Source: Symbiodinium natans (lineage: Eukaryota > Sar > Dinophyceae > Suessiales > Symbiodiniaceae). Taken from it: DNA of 64,000 bases. Shown here one piece after another: positions 31,633-42,099 of this stretch (its first letter is position 1; each line of letters begins with the position of its first letter). The position numbers and the translations under genes are program-made. The stretch is from NCBI GenBank assembly GCA_905221605.1, contig CAJNDS010002771.1:219173-283172 (forward strand). The letters are read 5' to 3'. Below the pieces are notes generated by a model that saw only the letters and a list, made by a program, of their open reading frames with translations, did no database searches and was not told where the DNA came from.

Positions 31633-33246
31633 AGGACGAGTAGCTCGGCTTGTGCCGGACGCATCGCAGCTTCCGCAGCTTCCGCAGCTTCCGCAGCTGC
31701 GAGATTGCAGCGGCAGAAGAGAAAGGACCGTCTGGCGTTGTTCATCGACTGTGGCACTTGGATGCATGAAGTTGGAACATGCGTGCAGCTTCTGTGCCGT
31801 ACGAAAGCCTTTGTTCAAGCCATGTAGTCTTGCCCAAATGGAAGATGACCTGGGGAGCATGCCGCATGAAGCCAACTCATTCAAGCTGCTTGCCAGCACT
31901 TTGTTTGGCGACCCTGTTCTCGCGTGAAGAGAACGCATTCTTAAATGGTCCCCCATGCAGGTAGAGGCCATGGCATCGCGTCCAACCCCCGCGAGACCTG
32001 TCATCTCTCGTGTCAAGCTGCCCCAGCCAGGGCGTGGCCAGGCCAGAGAGACATGAGAGATGAGCGATATGCGACGATACGCGATATGTTGTCTTCGCAC
32101 GTCTCGAGCTCGGGTCTCTGAAATGAGCCGCGTCCAAAGTCACAGGTACGCATCGCCGACATCACTGCCGGTTCCGGCTGTGCAGATCCGAGCAGCCGCT
32201 CAGGCAGTGCGCGGTCCTTAGCCGCAAGGTCTGTTCCAACACCGGTCCTCGAATCTTCCCCCAGCGCCTGGGCAGCAAGGAAGTTTTGATGTTGATGCGT
32301 CCACGGCAGCATGGCCTTACGGCGCCCTTGAAACAGCAGCACCATCGTTGCTTTGGGCAGGCGTGGCCCGGCATGTTCGAACTCCAGAGCCAAGAAATCC
32401 TGCGGCCACGTTGGAGAGTTTGCACTCGATGCCAAGATCGAGCTCAGAGAACGTGCTGGTGGGCTTGTCCAACACCTTGCGGTTCCTGCTATGCACCTGA
32501 AAAAGTCATGGATAAATAAATTCCACGCATGTCCGCAACGTTTCCACACCCTATTTCAAGTTGCCTGAAGCATGTTGAGACTTAAATCTGGCACAAGTGC
32601 TGTGTCGCTGCTGCGCATTGCAGGCACGGTCCTTACCCCGAACTGCTACATCAACCCTGTCGGAGCACGACCACGATGACCACGCTCCAAGACGCTTGTC
32701 ACAGAACATGCCCAGGAATAGTGACGGTACCATGCTGTGCCACATTGTAGTTGCAGGTGATTAAGCAGCCAAGGTTGTGTTACCAGAGACAGTCCAGCGA
32801 GCCGGGGTGGCGTTGACATGCATCTCGTCTCGGCAGTGCCGTCAAGCCCGAAGATGGTTCTGATTAGGATGCACAAGTGCAGGTGCATGCAGGCGGAGTA
32901 CTTCCTTTGGAAAGCCACTGATCACTTAAGTCACCCACCCAGGTTGCTCGCGGCAAGTGTTTGGAGTCTGCCGGACGAGAAGCCTGATGTCGCAGGGCAT
33001 CCGGCCACAAACAATGGCAAATCCAACACACCAGACGCAGGGCAGTCTGCTCTTTTTGGGAGGCGTCAGGACGACGCCAGAGAGAATACTCTTGCGAGGA
33101 GCAAGAGAGGTTTGGATGAGGTTACTGGAGCACATGGAGCACCTGGCTGGAATACACCTCTGGTGGAAGGATCCTTGCTAGGCGAGGCTGTGGCAGAAGG
33201 TGCCAGACAAAGACACAGACGACAGCAGCGTCGGCCAAGTTTCTGG
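31633..33246 (+). CDS. Ala-rich, helical and disordered exons downstream of TPR region
   Basis: Islands after AG acceptors: 31633-31780 (RIAASAASAASAAARLQRQK, KRKDRLALFIDCG), 32146-32288 (VRIADITAGSGCADPSSRSG), about 32375-32500 (EFALDAKIELRERAGGLVQH) and 32940-33246 (SVWSLPDEKPDVAGHPATNN; a Gly/Arg-rich end RQRHRRQQRRPSFW), the last followed by GTGAGA. Composition is low-complexity or helical and no catalytic motif is seen. A fourfold GCTTCCGCA repeat encodes the Ala/Ser run. These are likely further exons of the plus-strand transcript; linkage is inferred. Confidence 0.35.
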
Positions 33247-33782
33247 GTGAGATTGTTCATGATCGTATAGAATACAGAATACGAATGAACAACGGGACTG
33301 GGACAATTTTTGCAAGAGACAGCTTCGACTTAGACATCGGCATACCTATACTATACCACACCCCTTCCGGAAAGGGCCAGATATTTGTTTTGGATAGGGT
33401 CCGTCAGTGGCTAAAGGTCGTCCTAAACCCAACCCCACAAAATCAAATGTGAGCCTTCCCGTGCATAGCCTTCCAGCTTACTCTGAAACTTCCAGTATGG
33501 AAGTCTCTGCCATCTACCAGCTACCTTCAGCATGATTACCAGCATCAGGCAACGTCTTTTGCCCGCCAACATCTTATTTTCAGGGTCTAAGTCTCGTTTT
33601 CCTGGGTCAGTGTGAGGCTTCCTAATTTCCATGGACGACAAGACAAAAGAAGACTGACGCGGATCTTTCAGAAAAGGCCATGGCCCGCGGGTCCCAACAG
33701 CAAGGCCCCTGAGGCATTCGATAGCAACTTCGCCATCGGAACAAAAGAATAAAACTCGTGGAGACACTCATGAGCTCAGACA

Positions 33783-34617
33783 ACTGGGCTGGAATGGGAG
33801 AGAGAACGAAAGCAGGACCTTGCTGAGCTACACAGGCGACATCAGGTGACTAGACGATTTTTCAGGGTGGAGACAGTGTCAGAAAGTTCCTGGATGCCCA
33901 GCCATTGAGGGTTCCCGAAAAAGGGGAGGCCGGGGTGATGACCATGTTTCGAGAACGCAATATAAGCTGCCGCTTAATATGTGCTTGCCGCACCCATCTT
34001 CCTATTCTTGCTCGCGGACCCCTTTTCAGTCTCTGTGGCATTGCGGGCCTGAGAAAGCACAAAGGCCCACACCCGGTTTGTTTCCAAACATAGAAACCTG
34101 TGGTTGCCCAAGCACTGCGCCAGAGCAGTCGGTGTGAGAAGAGCGTTCTGCGCTGCACCGAGCGGCTGCGCAAGAGTAGATACTGGTACCTGAACTGGCG
34201 GGGATCATTAAAGAACTGATCTGGCATGCAACTTTTTCCAAAAGCATGCGCTTGAATGCCGTTAATGTGGCCGGAGTCTTGCCAAAAGAGCCTGACCACC
34301 ATCCCAGGCTTGCGAGCACGCTCCAAAGAAATCCGCACACAGTCTGAGCCACCGCAACACACCCTGACCGACTCCACAAGCCACAGCGGACAAAGGCTAC
34401 CGCAGCTCATTGATGAGATCGAGGGTCACTTGCTCCAGCAAACAGTGCGGCCTCCAGAAGATGCAGCTGGCTGGATGCAGGAAACCGCACAGCTGGAGAT
34501 GTACATGCAGGAGCTCTTCCTATCCCATCTCATGTGTAATGATTATCGTCTTGCTTTCCCGCCAACTTTCCGTGCTCTGGCAGGAAATGCAGCACTTGTT
34601 GACGCAACACCTGGATG
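33783..34617 (+). CDS. Coiled-coil exons
   Basis: 33783-33845 reads TGLEWERERKQDLAELHRRH and ends at CAG|GTGAC, a donor. The frame at about 34395-34545 reads RLPQLIDEIEGHLLQQTV and WMQETAQLEMYMQELFLSHL, again helical with heptad-like spacing. Sequence between is intron-like. These pieces resemble the exons of the 11.7-26 kb zone in composition, suggesting one long rod-like protein or a family of related genes. Confidence 0.38.
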
Positions 34618-34859
34618 ATGCTTGGATGATTGAGAAAATTATGTTTGTTTCCTGGCCTTGGCAGCTGTGCCTTGACATGCCTATTGTTGGCTTGGTTGTG
34701 CGGAGGACATGATTTTGCATATGCTTGACATGCGAGGTCCCGGGGCAGTCAGGAAACAGTCGTGTTGCAGGCCGAAATCGGGTACGTGGTGTGGTGCACG
34801 GCAAATCGCCCGTCCGCGAGCTCTCAGTGTTGCGTTCTGCCCTCAAATGCCTGCAATGC

Positions 34860-36060
34860 GACAGAAAGTGACTAATGAAACCATCGATAAGTAACGCCTA
34901 GTGATGTGATACATTCATGTGATGGCCGAGGAGGTGACAAAGACCTGAGGTGGGCCAGACAGCAGCTCAGGAATTGCGTTTTGTCTGCACCGAATGTCGC
35001 AACATGTCTTGCGCTTTGTCGATTGGGATTGTTGGCATGTGCCGCCCTAGCAGGAAGAAGTCGCTTGCCCCAGGGAAATTTCAAGCTCCGTAAGGAGCAG
35101 GGAAGATTAAACCTTTAAACATTCACCGGGTTCCAGGACATTTAAACCTGTCTAAACATCTGTGGCAGAGGTTCTCGGCATTCGTCCAAGCATGCGTGGT
35201 CGCAAGCCAGCTTTAGACCGAACAAAGTCAGACCATCGGCGACATGTCTGAAGCTAGGTTACCTAGAGAAATGGTTTAAGCCGGTTTAGACTTCTGGCGA
35301 TGTGTCTCAAGCCAGCGATTTTAAAACTCTGTCTCAAGCCATGGGCTCTGCAAATGCTCCCGAAGTTATGATGAAACGGCTTAAAAACTCAACTATATTC
35401 CGTTTCCACGCATCCAGAGTCAATTTTCAACCGTTTAACCGGCACAAACCGTTTCAACCAACAGTAAGGCATCGCGCTACTAGTTTGTCCTTGCTGGAGC
35501 TTTGAAGGAGAAGAAGCGTGGCTCGAGAAGTCAAAACGGTTCAACTCATTAAAACGCTTCAAACCTGGCTTGAGGCATGTCTCAGAGCCTGGAGTGGACC
35601 GTTTAAGCGGGTTAAAACGGTTAAACCTGGCTTGAGATAAGCGGCTCGAAGCCTGGCTTGAGATACTCTCCCGAAGGTCTAAACGGTCTGTGTTTACCGT
35701 TTTCCTGACTTATCCCTGTAAATAGTCGAACGTTTGAGCTTTCAATCCGTCTAATGCGACACAAAGATTTGTGAGCATATTAAGCCTGGATTTTGGAAAC
35801 GCTTCCGGGGGTGACCGATGAAGGTTGTAAGCTTTCAATCCTTCAAGCCACGCTACTCTTTTGAATTTGCATGCAGGATGTCACGTCAAGCCTCAGCATG
35901 CGTTGGGGTAGATAAGTTCCCAGGGTGAGTATGAGTTCTGTGAGGGTTGGGAGCTTAGATGGAGTAATGGTTTCAGCCAAGTTTAAACACATGTCTAAGC
36001 ACACGTGTGCTTAAGTGATTGATTGTTGAAACCATTCCATGCCTGCAACACATTGACATA
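34860..36060. repeat. Dispersed degenerate GTTTAAAC / CTTGAGAC-type repeats
   Basis: From about 35100 to 36010 short words recur in varying order: AAACGGTTTAA/GGTTAAAACGG/TTTAAACC and GGCTTGAGATA/GTCTCAAGCC. The first group is near-palindromic. No exon is seen here. The sequence looks like an old, diverged tandem repeat within an intron or intergenic stretch. Confidence 0.6.
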
Positions 36061-36904
36061 AACTGCATGAACTGCTGAAGCATTCTTAGATGCAGGCCCT
36101 GGTTGTTTCACATTGCGCGTGTAAGCACCGAAAGTTTAAAAACGAAACGCTTCAACGCAATTTCCCGCCCAACCCTGATAAGGAGAACACCAGGACGGCG
36201 ACTCTCACTTGGTGTCCCCAAAACTCGAGCCGAAAGTTCACTATGGATCGTACTGTGCCATGTCGGGCTGTCTGGTAGCTTGCGAACATCAATGGCTCGT
36301 CTCCTGAAAATGCAAAGCGCAGTGCAACAAACATCGGCAGGTTTGACCGGGTGTTCCATCTTGCAAGTGGCAGACATGGTCTGTAACCTGGTGTGAATAT
36401 GTGTAAGCCCATGTTAGCCATGTTCGCCCAGGTGAGCGGGAGCATGCCCATCTCCAGCACCTACTGGGAGACGAAGATGCCGAGAGAGTTCTGTTCGCGG
36501 AGCTTCGGCAGGCACAAAGGTCTCCAGAGCCCAACTGTAAGCCATTTTGAGCCTGTCAGCTGGCAGTAGGCCAACGGATACCAGCCAAAAAACCTTTGGC
36601 AGACCAGCAAACCCGATCGCCTTAGCTCGCCGAACCTCAGCATCCAGCACTATCAGCCCGCATAACCACAGAAGCTCACGAACCGCTCCTGTCCGCTGGA
36701 CTTGACTTGGCAGTGTGTGGAAGCTAGAAGGCAATCAGCGAGGAACCGAGAACGATGGCCAGCACAGCGGTCCAAGACTTGTTCAGCACTGCATAACTAG
36801 GAGCTTTCAGGCTCTGCGAATGCCGTAGCATTCATGTCTACTAGCAGGGCGGTCATGTGATGCGGTGAAGCACTTTCGTGTTGTACGGGTAGCACTTTGG
36901 CCAG

Positions 36905-38032
36905 GTAGAGGTTGCCCTCGAGGAAGAAAAGCGGAGGTTAAAGAATCTCCAGAAAGAAAGTCACAAGCGCGAGCGAAGCATGGCACGGGCGGCTGAGCGT
37001 GCTGGCGGAGGAGAACTTGGTAGTTTGAACGTGGATGGAAATGCACGAGCTCTGAAGGAGGCCTTCCAGAGAAGCTCTGTGAAGCCTTGTGAACCAGTGA
37101 AACGCAGAGCGCAGCGAACGTTGTCAGATTTCAGTGTTCAAGCGTCGATTAACTGATTGACTTCCTTGTGTGTCATTGTGCTTACCGCATGTTGCCAGGT
37201 GAAGAGGCTGGAGGCCGAATTGGAAGTGTGGCAGATGAAAAACGCATCTCTAACCAAGCAAATCGACGAGTCTACAGCTAGGCTCGAGCAAGCAGTTCAA
37301 AACCATGAAAGAGCAGTGTCCAGATGTCAGCAGCTGCACACAAAAGTGGAGAGCGAGGATGCCAAGAAGCAAGAAGAGCAGCAGCAGCACATGCAGCACG
37401 AATCCCAGATAGAAGAGAGGCAGCTCCGCAGCGACATTCAAAGCCTCCTGGACGCGCGGCGCAGAGAAGCCAGAAGCGCAGAGTCGACGATGCGAGAGCG
37501 AGCGCGGCGCTTGGAGGATCTGCGGAAACAACAAGCAGACCTTTGGCAGCACACAATTGCGGGAGCGTTCAGTAGCGGCAATTTCAAGACTATTTCAAGC
37601 AATCTTGCAATTCTTGCAGCAGCGCCTCCGACCCATCCACCTGCTTCACGGCGCATGCATGTGTGAATCTCAAATTGGACCCAGGAGAAAGAGGCGTTCC
37701 TTGCGCAGCTCAGAATGACTGAGCAGCAGCTGCGGCGTCAATTTCGGCATGAGAACCGACGGCCCTGCAGCACCAGGGGCGAGCAACGAGGGTCGGTCAG
37801 GGCGGTGCCGCCTTCTCCGAAGCCGATGAAGCCTGGACCGACTGACCCGAAAAAACATCCGAAACATCCGACTTCTGATTCTCAGGCGTCCCATGAAGCT
37901 GCTGAAGCTGCCGAAGCTGCTGAAGCTGCCCATGAACTTCCTGAATGCCCTGAAGCCTCGAACGCGACCGAAGCACCGCCAAGGCCCGCAGCTTCATCGC
38001 CTTTGAAGTTTTCTATCAAAGATCTGGTTTGA
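36905..38032 (+). CDS. Coiled-coil C-terminal exons with acidic/proline-rich tail
   Basis: Three exons are well supported. 36905-37155 reads VEVALEEEKRRLKNLQKESH, then MARAAERAGGGELGSLNVDG. 37201-37560 starts after CAG with VKRLEAELEVWQMKNASL and continues through IDESTARLEQAVQNHERAV, QIEERQLRSDIQSLLDARR and RERARRLEDLRKQQADLWQH. 37685-38032 reads EKEAFLAQLRMTEQQLRRQF, then a Pro/Lys-rich tail, a repeat of ASHEAAEAAEAAEAAH, and a stop after LKFSIKDLV. The middle exon is a textbook long coiled coil. The last has the look of a real C-terminus. Function unknown; a structural or tethering role is possible. The first exon stays open to a stop at 37153, so its donor lies before that. Confidence 0.6.
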
Positions 38033-38329
38033 TTTCTTGATGATTGAAGCATGTTGGGCATTTTCTAGTTATTTGTTGCTGTTCCTTGCTTGCAGCGTTG
38101 CAAGCGCCTTGCAATCCGCTTTGGCCAGCCAGCAGACCGCGGCCACCGAATCGGGCCAGGGACACTCGCACGAACAGGGGTCCAAGGGACCAGACCTGCT
38201 TGGCCCTCTAGTTGACTCTTTGTGCCAAGGCCAACTGGGCATCAACTGCTGTAACAACCACCACTAGCAGTCACTAGCACTAGCAGAAGCATCCGCAGCT
38301 ACAACCGCAACTAATTGGGGTCTCGGGCA

Positions 38330-38785
38330 TCTCGGGCTTTGGCCTAGGGCATTCTTGCGCTGCAGTGGGTCTGGGTTTGAGGGTTTGCTGAGGGGTCTGG
38401 AGTTTGAGGAGCCATTCCTTGAGGCCTTAGGGCGTGTAAGGTTTCAGGGTTCAGCCTTTTGAACACATGGGGGTAGCTTGTCAGGCTTGTTGGGGTTTGG
38501 GTCTGGGTCTCAGGTTCGGGTTTTCAGCCTGAAGCTGCCTGGGGACTTGTGCTGCTACGACCTTTTGGGTGTAAATGTCTAGAGGTATTCGGGTTTCACT
38601 GCCTTCAAACCCTCAGCCCTAACCTGAAGACCAAAACCCTGCGAAGCCTTCGTGCTGCAATTGCTTGGTTCAGGATTGGCCTGACCGTTTAGCCTCCACT
38701 AGTAGGGTGTAGGGGTCGGCGATGAAGCACAGTAGGGTGTAGGGTTCAGCGATGAAGGTGAGTAGGGTTTAGGGCTCAGGGGGGT
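38330..38785. repeat. Interstitial G-rich telomere-like patch
   Basis: Many GGGTTT/GGTTCAGGG/TAGGGTTTAGGG words, with a near-34-bp direct repeat of AGTAGGGTGTAGGG...CGATGAAG at about 38698-38757. It resembles degenerate TTTAGGG-like sequence far from the chromosome end. Confidence 0.55.
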
Positions 38786-40437
38786 GTGGCTTGCGGACAC
38801 CCTGGGTCATTAATGGGTGCCCAGGCAGGGGAGCAAGAAAACGGAGCCAACTTAGCAACGGCCAATCCTGTGACATATCGCCGAACCTGAAATTTCTCCA
38901 GAGCATATAAGGCAATAGCTTCTGTTTTCTTGAGGGAGTGTAGCGAGCACCGCACTTATCAGCTATCACTGGCTATCAACCATACGCATCAAGAGTTTCT
39001 GTACATGCGAGGTCCATTGCCGATCGGGATATGCCCGGATGCGAGCGAAAACGAACGCAAGTGCACCTCTATTCCACCGACGAGCCTGCACCAAAACTCC
39101 TTACACCGGATTCTTTTCCATTCCCCCCCTTCGGAGGTGGTTCCCTCCTGGCTCTGGAATTGCCGCTTATCAGGGAGTGACCAACGAAACTCGCATGTTG
39201 CAGGCCTGACAAGAGCCCACGAAATCAGTTACCTGTTCGAACCCAGCTCTGCCGGGCCCTGCCTGCCCATGATGCCAGAAGCTAGAAAGTTTCAGAATGT
39301 TGGCCTGAAGGCCTGCAGCCTTCTCGAGGAGCTGGCAGACAAGGCCTTTTGCCAGCTTTGAACTTCAGTCCGGACTGATGTAGCCTGAGATGCCTAAGGT
39401 CTGAAGGCAAACGTGCATGCCCTGTCTGGGCCTTACCGGCTTTAGCGGCCTTAGCGCTGGCTTGTAAATGTTGACAAGACATGGCAGCATTGCACGAACG
39501 AAGAAGCACCTGCCTCTGCATCTTCCAGCTGTTTCTCTGCAAATTGCATGTCGCTGTTTTCCCCTTGCTACTTGTAATTGAATCGAGATCACTAGGCGAA
39601 GGGTTTCGAGCCCGAAGATAGTACAGGACCTGCATAGCTGAGCTTGCACATCTGTTTTTCGCCCATTGGCAACAGGGCAGCCCCCGCTCAACAAAATTGT
39701 TGCTTGGCTTTGGCCGTAAATGCGTGTCGTGGTGTCGTCATTGCTCGTCATTCAACAGGCACAGTGTGAATTGACCAAGGCCAACGTGAAAAGAGCAAAT
39801 CTGCTGCATGTGTTTGTTCACAGAACTTCCCCCCCATCTCCGTAGTCCGTAGCTTTCAGAGTTTGCAGAGTTTTCAGGCACGCGCATCTTCTTCGCCATC
39901 CTGACACTGCAGCTCTCGGTGCCCAGGAGTGGCGTGTGTCTTTTTCCTTGAGGCTTTGATTGCAGCCAGTGACTGACGCATGAAGTTACAGCATCGCGCA
40001 GTATCGCACAGTCAAGCACAAAGCCTGTCGGTCTGGGTCAGTTCCTCTCGCTGTAGCAGCTCGCAGAGTCGCAGAGCACTGCTAAAGACAGCTGTGCCAC
40101 TGCGGTGGATTATGGAGTCCGGTCCCAAATACAAGAATTTGTTCTGAAATGTTCTGAACCGCCAAAGACATGCGGCTGCATGCGGCTTGGAGTCCAAAAT
40201 AGGTGGATTCGAGGGAGAGAGGCCGCAAATGCCCGCAACCATCCGCAACCTGAGTGCATGGTTTGTGACAGTGTTGCAGCGTTTTCCAGCGCACTGCAGA
40301 CCGCGGCTCCAGCTGGGGGCAATATGGAGACTGGAAGATCATCTCCCAGCCTTTTGGACTTTTGGACGGGTCACCCCGGCACGCTCCGCCGCGTGGCACC
40401 CTTTCTGAGCAAAACGATGTGAAAGAAACGAGACGCT
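38786..40437. other. Intergenic stretch upstream of glycosyltransferase
   Basis: Short open frames (for example 38930-39361 on the plus strand) show no recognisable domain or composition bias. May contain the 5' end or an upstream exon of the glycosyltransferase. Confidence 0.35.
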
Positions 40438-42099
40438 GTGCCCAAGCTGTACGAAACACAGGCCTCAAGCACGTCATCTAACTTCTTGAAAAGTCCTTTT
40501 TCAAAAAGCGACATCTGCCGTGATTCTATGGATGCGGATGGTAGGACAAACTTGCGCTTCTTGTTAGTCACGGCGCACGATGTGGATTACAAGATCGGAT
40601 TCTTGTGCTCTGTAGTGAACGAAGCATATTGTAAGAAGCATGGATATGGTTTTCTGCGTGTGGTGCAGAGCAGAGATGACATGTGCAAACTATCTTCGGG
40701 GCGGCACTTGGCCTGGGCAAAGGTGGCTCTTCTCAGATACCTCTTGAGCACGACTTTGAGCCCAACTTCACCAACTTCACCAAGTGCACCAGCATGGGTG
40801 TCAAAAGGCATGTCTCCGGTTTCGGACTTCGACTACGTGGTTTGGATTGATGCGGATGCTATGGTCCTGAACCACGCATTGAAATTGGAGCATTTTGTCA
40901 CGACGGCACAGGAAGCCGATTTCATCATCGGAGAGGACATGGCAGATACAGACTTTCTCAACACTGGTCTCATGTTTTTCCGTGCTCGTTCAGCGTGGTG
41001 CCAAGATCTGTTGCAGAAGTGGTGGGATGACAGCGATGCAAGATGGCACCACGAAGTGTGTTGGGACCAAACCGGACTCTGTGGTTTACTGCAAACACGA
41101 GGCATTTTAGGCAAGAAGAAAGACTGGTTCAGCTGGCATGGCGGGCTGCAGCATAAACACCTGCAGAGAACGTTTGTTTTTGACTGCGGCAGCTTCAACT
41201 TTAAGTACATAAACAACTGCAATTTCGTGTTTCATGCCGTCGGCGAGCGTGAGCTGCTTTTCTCGTTTTCATGCCAGCTGATGCTGAAGAAGGACCGATT
41301 AGAAAAAGCAGTGCGTCATGGCTTCGTGGCGAATGGCCAGGACGTCGCAGAGTTGGAAGAGTTGGAAGGTTCCGGGTTCTTACACCTGCACCCGGAACAC
41401 GTTGATGCAGCCAAGTTGCAGCTGCAGCAGGCCTTGCAGTTTTGGCGGGCTTTTGGAACATCATGCTCTGGTACAAATGGCCAGCCTCCACCCTGCAGTT
41501 GGGGCTTGAATGTGCCATTGTCGTGTGATGGCGACGGCGATAACTTGACGAGATCGTCAGTGAGCGAAGCCGTGCTGCAGATGCGCGAAACTTTTTCCAC
41601 ACACTGCAGGCCTGTGTTGATCAGCGCTGGCTTCGACTCGCATCAAAGTCGCAGCTCACAGCTGAGCCCAGCAATTCTGCTGAGATTTTTCGCCGACATG
41701 CCTGTTCGCTTGGTGCGTTTACAGCCCGAGCAAAGTACTGACCGAACTACATGTGGAGCACGCTTCTGGCAGCTTTGGGCCTATGCTGCAGGATGTCCCC
41801 CGCCCTTCTCTCCACTCAGCTCCACGAGCTACAATCCATGGTGCCTGAGAGATTGGCGACCTTGGCAGGCCCTGCAAAGCCCTTGCCCACTTCTGGAAGT
41901 TGCAGCTTTCCTGCCACCCTGGATGCATCAGGCCCGGCAAGCATGTGCGCTAGGATTTGCTGGCATGTTGCCACGGTTGCATACATGTTGCATGCTGTCT
42001 TGTGATGTCTTGTGTTGCGCTGCCTCTTCTTTGCTCAATGAGGGTAGTGCTGGTAAGACCCCCTGGCACATCGGTCCGGAGAGCATGTGGCCACCATAG
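40438..42099 (+). CDS. GT34-like galactosyl/mannosyltransferase family protein
   Basis: The frame is uninterrupted over 553 codons. Residues from about 40 to 330 read RFLLVTAHDVDYKIGFL, NEAYCKKHGYGFLRV, AKVALLRYLL, FDYVVWIDADAMVLNH, DFIIGEDM, LNTGLMFFRARSAW, CWDQTGL and the late NNCNFVFHAVG. W-I-D-A-D (DAD at 40849-40857) is the metal/nucleotide-sugar-binding DxD motif, and the NTG...F box and D-Q box match GMA12/MNN10 (GT34)-type enzymes. These transfer galactose, mannose or xylose in the secretory pathway. The nominal start is GTG; the first ATG in frame is near 40528, so the real start or an upstream exon is uncertain and no membrane anchor is visible. Beyond about 41590 (VLISAGFDSHQ) the sequence is Pro/Ser/Cys-rich and may be a poorly conserved tail or intron. 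Confidence 0.75.
   Translation: MPKLYETQASSTSSNFLKSPFSKSDICRDSMDADGRTNLRFLLVTAHDVDYKIGFLCSVVNEAYCKKHGYGFLRVVQSRDDMCKLSSGRHLAWAKVALLRYLLSTTLSPTSPTSPSAPAWVSKGMSPVSDFDYVVWIDADAMVLNHALKLEHFVTTAQEADFIIGEDMADTDFLNTGLMFFRARSAWCQDLLQKWWDDSDARWHHEVCWDQTGLCGLLQTRGILGKKKDWFSWHGGLQHKHLQRTFVFDCGSFNFKYINNCNFVFHAVGERELLFSFSCQLMLKKDRLEKAVRHGFVANGQDVAELEELEGSGFLHLHPEHVDAAKLQLQQALQFWRAFGTSCSGTNGQPPPCSWGLNVPLSCDGDGDNLTRSSVSEAVLQMRETFSTHCRPVLISAGFDSHQSRSSQLSPAILLRFFADMPVRLVRLQPEQSTDRTTCGARFWQLWAYAAGCPPPFSPLSSTSYNPWCLRDWRPWQALQSPCPLLEVAAFLPPWMHQARQACALGFAGMLPRLHTCCMLSCDVLCCAASSLLNEGSAGKTPWHIGPESMWPP

Noticed and set aside
36533-36556. AAGCCATTTTGAGCC, similar to the spliced leader core
   Set aside because: Mismatches in the conserved GGCTCAAG end and no gene directly downstream.
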